Shown in pieces: positions 40,706 to 50,987 of a stretch of DNA of 64,000 nucleotides. The stretch comes from Isochrysis galbana (taxonomy: Eukaryota > Haptophyta > Isochrysidales > Isochrysidaceae). How positions within the stretch are numbered: the stretch's first letter is position 1; each line of letters begins with the position of its first letter. Where the stretch lies: positions 6,066,526 to 6,130,525 of the forward strand of contig CM030937.1 in NCBI GenBank assembly GCA_018136815.1, given 5' to 3'. Both the position numbers and the translations under genes were made by a program. The notes under the pieces are model-generated. The model searched no databases. It was not told where the DNA came from and saw nothing but the letters and a program-made list of their open reading frames with translations.

Positions 40706-43700
40706 GAAGAACGCAGAGGGTGTGTCGAGCAGAGAGACGAGGGTGCGATCCGATGGCGACAGGCGTGCGAGAGCCTCGGAGCGACAGCGAACGAAGGTAG
40801 GCGAGGCAAGGGCAGCGTGCGCAAATGAGTGGGAGCCAAACCACGGGGAACCGCGCGACGATCCCGACGAGTACCACCACTGCCCGAGGACGAAGACCGC
40901 GTGCTGCGGCCGCATCATTGGACCTGCAGGGTTGGCAACAGACGGGCGGGCTGAGACGGGCAAATGGGAGACATGAGCAATGGGGCCACTGTGCGAGGAC
41001 GGTGCGAGACGAGGCGAGCGGCGCGGGGCCTGATGATCCGAGCCGGTGGTCTCGGATCCCACGGGAGCTTCGATCGCGTGCGACGTCGGCGGGGCTGAGA
41101 CGGTCTGAGATTGTGATTCTGCAGCCCGCTTTCTCATCTGAGGCTTACGAAGAGGAGGGAAGGGGTGAGCATCATCATAGGCGGTGACGAGCGACTCGCA
41201 GCGGCGAAGCAGTTCGGCTAGCGGCTCCCATGTGGCCGCAGCTTTCGCGTAGCCACGCCATTTGACGAGGTACTGTCTGGAATCGCCTCGACCCTTGCGG
41301 TCAAGAAGTGCATCAACCAGATACTCGTCTGCTTGGACGGGATCTTCATCTGTGAGGGTATAGTAGGGACGGAGGTTAGTCACATGCACCTCCTCGGAGA
41401 GGAGGCGATTTTCTTGGTCGCGTAGTCGGTAGCGGCCAGCGCCAAGCGCCTCGGCAATGCGATATGGTCCGCTGTAGTGGTAGAGGAGCTTGTTGCGGAG
41501 TCCTGGAATCTTGCGAACCACCCTATCACCTGGAGCGAATTGGATGGGGGGAGAGTGAGTGCGTAGCGTGTCAGCGAGTGCGTCGGCTTGAGACTCTAAA
41601 GTTGCATCATAAGCTGCGGCCCACGCCGCCTTTAAACGACAATGCATTTTCCAAGCGTACGAGCGAATTTCCTGAGGTAACTCGGGAGATGGACCAGTCT
41701 CAGATGGATCAGAAAGCTGGGCAGGCAGGCGAAGCTCACGGCCATAGAGCAAGGCAGCAGGCGACATGCGGGTTATGCGATTGGCGGAAGCGCGCATGCT
41801 CATTAAAAAGAACGGGAGATGATCGACCCAATGACCGCCGCCTTCATCGGTAGCACGAGCCATGTTGATCAAGGTCTGCTGAGCTCGTTCCACCAGGCCC
41901 ACACTCTCGTGATGATGAGGTGTGCTTGGCCGCAAGTCGGTGCCGGTGCGCTCGAGGATGATCGAGGTAAGTTGACTAGCAAGGTTGCTGCCGGAGTCCG
42001 AGCGGAGTTGCCTTGGTACTCCGTGCCGAGAAACGACGTACGACATGAAGGCGTGAAGAGCGTCGGCACTCGAGGGGTCGCCGTTGTGAGGGGCCGCCTC
42101 GATCCAACGAGTGAGCGAGTCCACGAAAACGAGGAGCTTGTCGAAGCCTCGAGAGCCCTTGATGAAGTCGTGCGTAGGAGCCATCGAGACGACGTCGCAG
42201 AAGACGATGTCGAACGGATAGGCGCCGACCTGCGGTCCCTTGGGGTCTGCGAGGTGGCGGAAGGGTGGCTTAGCTAAAGTGCACTCGTGGCATTGGCGAA
42301 CGTGCTCAGAGACGGCTGCGTTCATGCCAGGCCAAAAATATCGGTCTCGTAGAAGGCGCGCCATTCGGTTGTCGCCGAGGTGGCACAGGTGGTCGTGAAA
42401 GGCTTCGAGGTAGGCGCGGCGCATCGTCTTCGGCACGTAGAGGCAGAGCTTCTCGCCGTCTCTCGCCGGCACTCGTCGGTAGAGTAGTCCAGATCGCAAC
42501 AGGCATCGAGAAGATTCGCGACTAAGCCAACGCAAGCGACGATGGTCGAGGTCGGGGTTATGAGGAGCGGAAGAGAGAAAGCGGATGAGGTCGTGGCAGT
42601 CGGGGTCCTCGGCCTGTGCCTCTTTGAGCGCCTCGGCGTTAGGTGTACCGACGTCGAGGTAGGAGAGGTTGATAGAATCCCTGGTCGTAGAGGACATCCT
42701 GGACGATCGTTCGTCAGCTTGCAGACTGGATGCCGTTGTGGTACGAGAACGAGAGGCGGCGACGGCTGGCGACTGATTATTCGATGCCGTGGTGGAGCGA
42801 GAGTTAGGGACGACGGCGGCTAGCAGCTGCCCACCCCCCTGCTTAGGAGCGGACGTCTCCGACGTCCCATCGTCTGCAGCAACCAAGCGTGACACGCCAT
42901 CCGCGTCTTTGTGATTAGCGCCCGGCTTGTGCTCGACGGTGAAGCGATACTCGGACAGCTTGAGCGACCAGCGCATCAGACGCGACGCCGGCCCACCCTG
43001 GACGGTGTCCTTCATGGTGTGCAACCAACGGAGAGCTTGGTGATCGATGACGAGGCGGAAGTGCCGGCCCCAAAGGTACGGTCGCCAAGTGCGAATGCTT
43101 TCCAAGGCAGCAAGAAGCTCCACCTCGGTGGTGGTCCAATGACGCTCCGCGGCGGTGAGGCGGCGACCGTAATACGCAACGACATGCTCGTGTCCGTGGT
43201 CGTCAACCTGCGACAGGATTCCGCCGATACCCAGGGTACTGGCCGCGTCCGTTTTGACGATGAACTCCTTGTCGTGACGAGGCGCAGCTAACACTGGCGT
43301 AGACGTGATGAGCTCGATGAGGCGACGGATCGCTGTCTGGCACTCAGGCGACTGAGAGACGGTAGCCACGTCGACGCCCGTACGAGTAAGGTCGGTGAGA
43401 GGGGCCGCGACGTGCGCGAAGCCCTTGATGAACCGACGGTAGTACGAACAAAGGCCGAGAAACGAGCGAACCTTTTCGAGCGAATCGATGTGACGCGGAT
43501 CGATCGAGCGTACCGCCTCGACTTTCTTGGGGTCCATCTCGAGACCACGACGAGACACGACGTGCCCGAGGTATTCGCCCTTGATAGCGAACAAGATGCA
43601 CTTGGAGGCCTTGCATGAGAGACCAGCCCATCGGAGACGCTCGAGAACGAGATCGAGACGGTGAAGCATTTGCTCGAAGGAGGTGTCGATGCGTTCCTCA

Positions 43701-45343
43701 AGCGTGCTGCCTGTGCCTGTCGACCAAATTCCGATGTCGTCCAGGTACGGCATGCAAATCTCCCACGCGAGGCCCTGGAGCACCGCATCCATGAGACGAC
43801 ACATGTAGGAAGGGCCGGATTGGACGCCGAACGGGAGGTAGTTGAACTCGTACTTCTGGCGATGGGTGCAGAACGCCGTGATGGGTTTGTCCTCCTCCTT
43901 GATAGGCAGACACCAGAAGCCGGAGGCGAGATCGAGCAGGCAGAGAAACAAAGAATCTCGAGAGCCTTGGCCGCGAGATAGACGATCGATAGCTTCGACG
44001 GTGAGCGGGAGAGGACTATCCGAGATACGAAGCTTCGAGTTCGTGTCGCGATAATCGACGCAGAAGCGAACGGATCCGTCCTTCTTGCCGACGAGGACGA
44101 CCCGCGAAGCCCATGGCGAATTGGACTTACGAATGATGCCTGCCGCCTCCATCTCGGCGACGTGCTTGTCGACGATGGCACGGCCCTCGTCGCCCATCTT
44201 GGACGGAGCGTGCCGGTGGGCTGTAGCACCGGGGAGGAGAGGCAGCTCGACCTCCATGACGTGCGTGTGCCGAGGGTTCTTCGGGTCGAGAGCGAACGCG
44301 TCGATATGCCGTGCCAGCAGGCAGCGTACGCGCTGCCTCTGGGACGGCGACAATTGCTTGTCGGGATCGATGGTGATAGCGTCGAGGAGCGCGCGCTGTG
44401 CCTCAGTGAGCGAGGACTCGGGGTCGTCCCTATCGCCGGCGACCGTCGGCCGAGCCTCGTGCAACTTGTACTCGATGTAGGCTGACGCCACCGGCGAGTA
44501 CGCAGGAAGGGTTACAGGACGTGGTGCCAGGTTCCAGACCGTGATCAGCACCTCCCCCTCCGGAGTTGGGGTTTCGACGCTAGTGGCGACCATTGGAGGA
44601 GAATCGAGGCCGTCACGGGGTGGTAGACGGTCGACGAGGATGGCGGAGTCGGGGTAGTTTTCGATGATCTCCAGCGGCAGGCGAACGGAGAACGTACCCC
44701 TCGATCGCGAGGGGATAGTGATAGGCTGCCTGGTGTACAGAGCGAACTCTTTCGACGCAACGGCCGACGTAGAGACGTCGGCGAAGAATGGCTCAATTTC
44801 GACGGCGGCAGACGAACGGTTAGGAGACGAAGGTGGACTGCGAGTGAAGTCGAGACGAGGGGGCGGCTCAAGCTCGGGATCGAGAGGGGGCAATGGAACC
44901 GAAGTCGACATTGCCGGCGGCGACTCGCCGTGAGCCTGGCGGGATGAAACGTTGTCCGAGATAGGAACGAGCGACGACTCCTCTGCCCGTGGCGAGTCGG
45001 CGGGGATCACGGCGACAAGCGGTGCAGAGGAGAGACGAGGGCGAGTGGAGACGAGGGACGGAACGCGACGATTGTTGACCATAAGGGTCAAGCGGCTATC
45101 ACGCCCAGCATCCGGCGACAGTTCGATACAGGCGGCGTATGCTTCCAGGAAATCGTTTCCCAGGAGAAGCATAGGTGCGCCTTCGACGACGAGGAAACGG
45201 TGTCGGAATTCGACACCGGAGAGAGAGAAGACCAACGTGGCGTAGCCGCGGGTACGGAGGGGGTTACCATCCGGTCCGACAACGGCAGGTCGGTCCGAAG
45301 CGTGTTCGAGCAAGACGCAAGCGTCGCGGGGCAATGTGGCCAA
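40703..45343 (-). CDS. pol: Ty3/gypsy Pol, protease to chromodomain and tail (A2)
   Basis: 1546 residues; the frame is open a little further upstream, to about 45490, and so includes the protease D-T-G-A-G (45370-45385). Domains follow as in A1: RT (Y-L-D-D near 43728-43757), RNase H, integrase zinc finger and D, D, E core, and chromodomain (Y-L-V-K-W-R-G-Y near 41250). Unlike A1 the C-terminal Ser/Pro-rich tail of ~160 residues after the chromodomain is in frame and ends at 40703. One lost G near 45490 separates this frame from the methyltransferase-bearing frame 45385-48048. Confidence 0.9.
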   Translation of the reverse strand: MATLPRDACVLLEHASDRPAVVGPDGNPLRTRGYATLVFSLSGVEFRHRFLVVEGAPMLLLGNDFLEAYAACIELSPDAGRDSRLTLMVNNRRVPSLVSTRPRLSSAPLVAVIPADSPRAEESSLVPISDNVSSRQAHGESPPAMSTSVPLPPLDPELEPPPRLDFTRSPPSSPNRSSAAVEIEPFFADVSTSAVASKEFALYTRQPITIPSRSRGTFSVRLPLEIIENYPDSAILVDRLPPRDGLDSPPMVATSVETPTPEGEVLITVWNLAPRPVTLPAYSPVASAYIEYKLHEARPTVAGDRDDPESSLTEAQRALLDAITIDPDKQLSPSQRQRVRCLLARHIDAFALDPKNPRHTHVMEVELPLLPGATAHRHAPSKMGDEGRAIVDKHVAEMEAAGIIRKSNSPWASRVVLVGKKDGSVRFCVDYRDTNSKLRISDSPLPLTVEAIDRLSRGQGSRDSLFLCLLDLASGFWCLPIKEEDKPITAFCTHRQKYEFNYLPFGVQSGPSYMCRLMDAVLQGLAWEICMPYLDDIGIWSTGTGSTLEERIDTSFEQMLHRLDLVLERLRWAGLSCKASKCILFAIKGEYLGHVVSRRGLEMDPKKVEAVRSIDPRHIDSLEKVRSFLGLCSYYRRFIKGFAHVAAPLTDLTRTGVDVATVSQSPECQTAIRRLIELITSTPVLAAPRHDKEFIVKTDAASTLGIGGILSQVDDHGHEHVVAYYGRRLTAAERHWTTTEVELLAALESIRTWRPYLWGRHFRLVIDHQALRWLHTMKDTVQGGPASRLMRWSLKLSEYRFTVEHKPGANHKDADGVSRLVAADDGTSETSAPKQGGGQLLAAVVPNSRSTTASNNQSPAVAASRSRTTTASSLQADERSSRMSSTTRDSINLSYLDVGTPNAEALKEAQAEDPDCHDLIRFLSSAPHNPDLDHRRLRWLSRESSRCLLRSGLLYRRVPARDGEKLCLYVPKTMRRAYLEAFHDHLCHLGDNRMARLLRDRYFWPGMNAAVSEHVRQCHECTLAKPPFRHLADPKGPQVGAYPFDIVFCDVVSMAPTHDFIKGSRGFDKLLVFVDSLTRWIEAAPHNGDPSSADALHAFMSYVVSRHGVPRQLRSDSGSNLASQLTSIILERTGTDLRPSTPHHHESVGLVERAQQTLINMARATDEGGGHWVDHLPFFLMSMRASANRITRMSPAALLYGRELRLPAQLSDPSETGPSPELPQEIRSYAWKMHCRLKAAWAAAYDATLESQADALADTLRTHSPPIQFAPGDRVVRKIPGLRNKLLYHYSGPYRIAEALGAGRYRLRDQENRLLSEEVHVTNLRPYYTLTDEDPVQADEYLVDALLDRKGRGDSRQYLVKWRGYAKAAATWEPLAELLRRCESLVTAYDDAHPFPPLRKPQMRKRAAESQSQTVSAPPTSHAIEAPVGSETTGSDHQAPRRSPRLAPSSHSGPIAHVSHLPVSARPSVANPAGPMMRPQHAVFVLGQWWYSSGSSRGSPWFGSHSFAHAALASPTFVRCRSEALARLSPSDRTLVSLLDTPSAFF

Positions 45344-45384
45344 CAGCTCGGTGGTTACAACCGAGGGACCGGCTCCCGTGTCGG

Positions 45385-48048
45385 CTAGAGTCTTGTTGAC
45401 GGCGAGGGCGGAATCGACGATATAACGAGTAGGGCCCGTGGCGGAGTGACGGCAAACGATGAGATCGCGAACGTACAGGCAGTGGCGGGGTATAGGCTTG
45501 GCGGCGTGTCGGAGACAAGCCTCGCCGGTACCTCCCTGGTCAAAGAAGCGACGACAGCAGGCTGGTTGAGAGCAGGTGTGAAACCCGAGGGAACGAAGGC
45601 GGCGTGCCGCTGCCTATGGTCGGCAATGACGTCAGCAACGGAGCGGCGAGCAGGGCGATCGAGCGGAGGCAGCGGTGGGTGCGAGTCCGGCAGGGCACCC
45701 AAGCCTAGGCGACATGGCGGCGTAGGGAGAAGAGCGAGGCGTTCCTGGTCCGACCAGGTAAGACGCAAGGCAGCATGCCAGCCCTCTGGCATGAACGTGT
45801 CCGGAAAGGAAACGGAGGCACACGTCTCCAAGAGAGGAGGCATTGGAACGAACGGCAATGAGGACGAGGGAGAGGGAGAGGGAGCAAGGATCGGCAACGC
45901 CTCCTCCTCTACCGCGGACGAGTGAAGGCGGACTTCCGCATCGAGCGCCGAAGCCAGCGATGGAGACAATGGCAACCAGGCATACGAGATCAAGCCTTGC
46001 GCACCGCGCACCGCCGTCCATATACGCCAGCGGTTGCGGACCCTGCGAATCATTCGAGCTGGACGGGCGGGCAACAACGACGAGCGGGGCGATCCTAGCC
46101 ACGGCCGCCACTCCATATCAATCGCGGCGACACTCGAAACATTCGAAGGCTCGGAACTGGAACTGGAACCAGCCTGAGCCACTTGGCTGGATTGTCGATC
46201 GCGCGCTAGAGATAGGAGAGAGGCGGCGGACGTGGCCGGACGAGAAGGAGTACGGCGACAATAGTCCAAAACGACGGGCATCCACTGCATCGCCATCGCA
46301 CCGGCGATGCCCACGTAGGTGCGGCTGCGCATCGAGCCGCGATGAGGGGACATGGGAAGGTTTGCCATTGCGTGCTGGCGACCAGGAACAATGCAAGTCG
46401 GCATGAGCGGAGGAAGGTTGGGCGAAAGGTAGAGTCCCGTAGCCTTAGTGTGCCCCGTTCCATGTTGCCATGGATGGACATATTGCGTAGCTTCGATACC
46501 CCCGAGTAGAGACTTAGCGTAGTGGTGCATTTTCGGGTTTTCCACCGCTAGAAACGGAGCCCCGGCGTTCAGGCGACGGCGGAATTGCTTTGCGGCGGAG
46601 ATCGTATCGGACATGCGCTGCGGGTTGGAGTGGATCCACCTTAAGCCAGCGTTCGAGAGATAGGTACACGGCGGGTGCGCGATAATCAAGTCCCATCCGA
46701 GGTCTTGGACGAGATCCGCGTCCCCTTCGAAGTGCGGAACGTAGTCGACGTCGGACGGAAACAAATCGCACGTCGCCACATCAGCGCCAGCAAGCAAAAA
46801 CATGGACGAGACTACTCCACTCGTCTCGCCGATAATCAAGACGCGAGGAGGCGAGATGCCGTCGGTCTGCACGGCCTCGACGTCACGCCTTACGTCTCTG
46901 AGTGTGACACAAATTTCGTCGAAGTGGATAGGTAGCACCTGAGCTGGAGACTCAGGCGATCGGCTAGGGCGCAGAACAAGCTGCGCCGCCTCGGCAATAT
47001 CTTTCGGCATTACGTGCGCGGCACCGTGGGCGGCGGCGCGTTGGAAAGCGAGATCGATAACGTACGAGAGGGTCTCGCCCTCCTTCAAGGAAGGGCGAGT
47101 GCGCGCGAGATGTACGAGCAAATCTTCAGCGGCCGGAACCAAAGTCAAGCACACTGAAAGCTGGCAGAGCGGAACGACAGCGGAAACGGAAACGGGACTG
47201 CGAGTGACCGGAATGGACGGAGACGCGGCGGCCAAGGTGCGAACCATCTGAAAAGAACGGGACACGACGGCCGGAAGAGAGTCGGACGAGAATAGAGCGG
47301 GTCGAGAACGGAACAATCGGCGGAATGCGCGTTGCACGACGGAGGGTATGTTGGCGAACACCCCTTCGTCAGCTAAGGAAGATTCATCAAACAAGCTAGT
47401 CGATAGCGGTCGCCAACCCAATCGGGTTGGTGCAACCATCGTAGGCGGCGCGAGCCAACGGCGAACAGCGAGGGTGTAGGCCACCGTCCATCCGGAGGGG
47501 CTAACCTCGCTAGCACGGTCAAGGCAGCTTAAAGGCGAGTCTCGAGGGAACGAATTGGCCAGTCCATCCAAGATTTGACTGGCGACAGCAGACGGATCGG
47601 CAGCGACGGAGCTCAAGGCAAGAATTAGCGTTGAGCGCTCGAAATCGAGAGCATTGAACGAATGATTCGAGAACGACGAGAGCGACGAAGGAGGTAGCGA
47701 ACGAACGGCGAGAGAGAACGGAACTCCCGGAGTCGAATCGTCCCCACCACATATGAGCAGATGAGGGTGACTCCGGATCGATTGAACGACTGAAACGAAA
47801 ACGCGAACTTCGGGAACGACGGGATCGCAACCTAGGGTAGTATCCCCAGGTTGGAACGACAACAAGAAGGCTTTGCTCAGCCGTCCGAGGGACGGCGAGC
47901 TCGTAGATCGGAGGGGCGAAACATTAGAGGCACGAAATGAAACGCGAACGGGAGTGACAGAAGTATCGAGAAGCGAAAGGGGTGGCGGTCCAGGCCGCCG
48001 AGGAATTGAGAAGTCAACGAAGCATATGGCGGCGGCCTCGCCTATTCC
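45385..48048 (-). CDS. pol: Post-UAG linker, methyltransferase-like domain and spacer (A2)
   Basis: Same phase as gag (stop at 48049-48051) with no stop for about 880 codons. Order: unrecognised linker with L-L-I-C-G-G-D-D-S; helical segment (K-D-I-A-E-A-A-Q); methyltransferase-like domain (46845-46258); then a conserved, unassigned region with W-R-P-W-L-G-S-P-R, A-W-L-P-L-S-P and E-G-W-H-A-A-L-R-L-T-W. The last ~35 codons are out of register after a one-base loss near 45490; the true protein continues into protease at 45385. In A1 the same join is intact at that point, so the ancestral frame was continuous. Confidence 0.75.
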   Translation of the reverse strand, partial: GIGEAAAICFVDFSIPRRPGPPPLSLLDTSVTPVRVSFRASNVSPLRSTSSPSLGRLSKAFLLSFQPGDTTLGCDPVVPEVRVFVSVVQSIRSHPHLLICGGDDSTPGVPFSLAVRSLPPSSLSSFSNHSFNALDFERSTLILALSSVAADPSAVASQILDGLANSFPRDSPLSCLDRASEVSPSGWTVAYTLAVRRWLAPPTMVAPTRLGWRPLSTSLFDESSLADEGVFANIPSVVQRAFRRLFRSRPALFSSDSLPAVVSRSFQMVRTLAAASPSIPVTRSPVSVSAVVPLCQLSVCLTLVPAAEDLLVHLARTRPSLKEGETLSYVIDLAFQRAAAHGAAHVMPKDIAEAAQLVLRPSRSPESPAQVLPIHFDEICVTLRDVRRDVEAVQTDGISPPRVLIIGETSGVVSSMFLLAGADVATCDLFPSDVDYVPHFEGDADLVQDLGWDLIIAHPPCTYLSNAGLRWIHSNPQRMSDTISAAKQFRRRLNAGAPFLAVENPKMHHYAKSLLGGIEATQYVHPWQHGTGHTKATGLYLSPNLPPLMPTCIVPGRQHAMANLPMSPHRGSMRSRTYVGIAGAMAMQWMPVVLDYCRRTPSRPATSAASLLSLARDRQSSQVAQAGSSSSSEPSNVSSVAAIDMEWRPWLGSPRSSLLPARPARMIRRVRNRWRIWTAVRGAQGLISYAWLPLSPSLASALDAEVRLHSSAVEEEALPILAPSPSPSSSLPFVPMPPLLETCASVSFPDTFMPEGWHAALRLTWSDQERLALLPTPPCRLGLGALPDSHPPLPPLDRPARRSVADVIADHRQRHAAFVPSGFTPALNQPAVVASLTREVPARLVSDTPPSLYPATACTFAISSFAVTPPRALLVISSIPPSPSTRL
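46258..46845 (-). other. Methyltransferase-like domain in A2
   Basis: Undamaged in this copy and in frame with the post-UAG linker. The PPC, ENP and SRTY motifs are all present, with only scattered substitutions relative to A1. Confidence 0.72.
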
Positions 48049-48051
48049 CTA
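48049..48051 (-). promoter_or_regulatory. Candidate UAG readthrough codon (A2)
   Basis: TAG followed by GGA ATA GGC on the minus strand, identical to A1, with the open frame continuing in phase. Conservation in two copies that differ elsewhere by indels and substitutions argues against a random stop. Confidence 0.6.
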
Positions 48052-50159
48052 ACGGCGGTTGCGGCCGAGGACGACGAGACGACGAAGGTAGGCGCGGTGG
48101 GCGTCGGGGATCTCCGGCTCGCCCTCGCAAAGGAAGCGAATGAACGGCTGGCAGTAGTACGGCGAATGGGCGCCATCGCCTGTCCCATATCGCCAATTGT
48201 CGGGGTGGTCGGGACGGGCCGTATCGTGATCGGGAGGAGCGGGGCGGAAGGCACAATACGCACAGCCGGTGGCTGTGGTCCATACGCCGCCCTCAGACGT
48301 AGGGCGCTGCGTGCGGGGCACCTTCATAGACGCGTCGGTCGGACGGGCCCTGGCGAATGAAGCAGCCAGGTCAGCGTGCCCACAGTAGCGTGACATCGGG
48401 TCGAAATCTACCTTAGCATTACGCCAAGATTCCAAATCCCATTTGGCGCCCTCGGGATGGCAAAGGTTGTCCGAAGGCGGCGCGCAGCGGCGGCTCTTTT
48501 GCGATGGCGGTGTGTCGAGAGGTGGGAGTCCACCCTCCAACTTGGGAGGCGGCTCCCTGGTGTGGTCGGTGCGTCCCTGGTGGGACCGATCTCCATTGCG
48601 ATTATTTCGAGTATCGGAGCCGCGGCCGCTTCCTGAGGTAGCGGCCGAGGGTTTGTCGCTTTTGTCCGGAGCTGGCTTCGAGGAACCCAGGCGGTCCTTA
48701 ACCATCCGGACGACGTCGTCGATGTGGGCGATTGTGAGCGGACCGTCCGCCTGCTTGCTGCTCCGCGAAGCCTCAGCACGTGCCTGCTCCGCTGGAGCCA
48801 ACACCATGCGCGCGATCGAGATGCAAGACAGCGAGTGATGCGGCGCGTCTCCGGCGGCAACCGCCTCTATGCCTCGCTTCCACGCTTTGAGGAACTCGAA
48901 CGAGTTCTCCGCTCCCCGTGCGCGGTCGCTTTCGTCGGCTTTGACGCAGGCGTCGAATCTCTCGTTGATTTCGTGCGTGAAGGCAGGGAACTTGAAGACG
49001 TTAGCTGCCGTCACCGTCGGGTCATTCATTTTGCGAACGAAGGCGTCGGTCACGCGAGTGGCCAGAGTCACTAAGTCCTCGCCCTCCGAGCGCGTGGTGC
49101 AACGGTCCCATTCCGCGGACGCAGTCTCTTTGGCGAAACCTTTTGCCCCGGCGGCGAATGATTGGTCGCACTTTGCGATCAGCACGTCGGCATGCAAGCA
49201 CGGGTTAGCGCAGAGAACCGAGTCCCTAACCGCATCGAGAACATAGGCCATGATGCGAGGATGGCCCTTCTTTGGATCGCGAGCGGCGAGGAGGAGGCCA
49301 TTGAGAGCGTCCTGCCAGTCCACGCCCGAGGTGAGTGAGCCCTCGAGTGCGCGGATCAGTTGCATTCGAAATCCGTCCCAGGAAGCAGCAGCCTTGTTCG
49401 GATCGGTAGAGCGAAGGTCGGCGGGGAAGCGTAGCGACTGCAGGCTCTCGAGGCTAGACTTAGCATCGCGAGTGCCGCCCTTAGTGCGGACGAACGTACG
49501 AGCGCGCACCCACTTCGTAAGAGTGCGAGTCGTATAGATGATGCGGGCATGCCAGGACTCACCAGAGGGGACCTCACGGGCCGCCATCACCTGGTATTCG
49601 AGTGGGGCATTAGCGGAGTCGGAGTAGGCCTTGCCGTGGCGCCCATAGTGTCGTAGCCATTGTTCAAGAATGTCCGGCTCATCAGACAGGGCTGGGTCCG
49701 CGGGAGGAGTGGCGTGGCGCTTAGCGTGACGTCGACTCTCCCGGGTACCCTTATGGCCAGACTTAGACTTAGAGGCGTGGGGGCGGAGAGATCGACGAGA
49801 GTTAGAGTGTAAACCTTCGGGGGCCATCATAGACGGCCGTCCCTCCCGAGTATTATAGCCTTTGGCGGCGGCGGCATAGTGGCCACCCTTGGCGCGGCGA
49901 GGCTTGCGGCGCGAGTCCGTAGACTCGGATGATCCATCGGAATCCGAATCGCTGGTCGACGAGGAGTTAGACGAACGCTGGCTGGAGACCGGAGACGAGG
50001 ACGAGGAGGACGAAGAGGTAGGGGAGCTGTCGCGGCGGCGGCGGCGGTTCTTCTTCTTGTCCTTACGAGTCTTGTTAGATTTCGATGAGGAGCGAGGGAG
50101 CGGCGGTGGCGGAGGCAAAACATTCTCGCCGCCATCATCGGATGGAGGTGGAGGCGGAT
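48049..50159 (-). CDS. gag: Gag polyprotein (A2)
   Basis: About 700 residues of true gag. An N-terminal Pro/Ser/Asp-rich and basic stretch (R-R-R-R-R-D-S-S; Ser runs) leads into the capsid-like domain (from about 49600) and the C-terminal Cys/His module (R-Y-C-G-H; G-C-A-Y-C; Y-Y-C), ending at the UAG. The open frame runs on to 50466, but from 50160 the DNA is family-B LTR, so those ~100 residues are an accidental fusion. The natural N-terminus of gag is missing in this copy. Confidence 0.82.
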
Positions 50160-50697
50160 TTGATGACAACAAGAGAAGGTAAGAGAAGAGGGCCGGAGGC
50201 GACGGACGGCACGCCGAGGGAAAGAACCTGCCGCGGGGGGGGGCGAGGGACCGAGGGCACGGCGGGGCAGCGTGGGAGGGCGCGAGGCCAATCTCGGAGC
50301 GAGATCGCGTCCTTTCTCTCGCGGAGCGCGGAGAGACCCCCCACGAGACATCTTGGGACCGGAGAATGTTTTGGACGAATCTTCCTGTCGTCGGCCGAGG
50401 AGATGCGGACGGAGAGAGAGAGAGAGAGTCTCGCAGAGCGACTGCAGAACGAGAAGTCGAAGTCATGCCGGTTTATTACCTTAAACGAGCCAACAATTAT
50501 AGTGACAGCAAAACAAAATTCGAATCGCAAATTTCGAGACCAAAATCTGCAAACCTGGATTTGAGACCATGGGGAATCCGAATCTGTGTGTCTTGTGCGT
50601 CAGCGGCAACACGGGTAACTGTTCAATTGTAATTGTGAGCGCGTACCTTACACGAATATTCATGCCTACAGCCTTCAGATGGGCAGGAATACAACAT
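50160..50697 (-). repeat. Family-B LTR joined to A2 gag
   Basis: Nearly identical to 24258-24796, in the same orientation, starting TGTTGTATTCC at 50697 on the minus strand. It abuts A2 gag where an A-family 5' LTR and leader would be expected. This is an inter-family recombinant, nested insertion or assembly chimera. Confidence 0.75.
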
Positions 50698-50708
50698 AAC
50701 AATAGTTG

Positions 50709-50887
50709 GACCGTCGCTCTTTTCTAGGGCTGTGTTCTTACTACCGCCGTTTCATTCGTCGCTTTGCTATTCGTGCCGCGTCACTGACCTCACTCACGCG
50801 CAAGGGGTGCGACGTCGCGTCCGAGTCGCAGACGGAGGCTTGCCGCCTGGCTATTGAGGACCTCAAGAAAGCTATCTCCGAGGAGCC
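50709..50887 (+). pseudogene. Gypsy RT fragment, plus strand
   Basis: About 58 codons of the RT C-terminal/connection region (F-L-G-L-C-S-Y-Y-R-R-F; L-T-R-K-G-C-D-V), closer to family B than to A but with several substitutions. It is cut by the N gap and antisense to the surrounding elements, so it is a separate copy. Confidence 0.8.
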
Positions 50888-50987
50888 NNNNNNNNNNNNN
50901 NNNNNNNNNNNNNNNNNNNNNNNNNNNNNNNNNNNNNNNNNNNNNNNNNNNNNNNNNNNNNNNNNNNNNNNNNNNNNNNNNNNNNNN
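50888..50987. other. Assembly gap (100 N)
   Basis: Exactly 100 N. It truncates both the gypsy fragment and the coiled-coil gene. Confidence 0.95.

Noticed and set aside
50160-50466. Extended N-terminus of A2 Gag
   Set aside because: This DNA is a copy of the family-B LTR at 24258, so the open frame there is accidental.
50741-50887. C-terminal residues of the stalk-like protein left of the gap
   Set aside because: That strand is the antisense of a gypsy RT fragment; the real C-terminus is not in the window.
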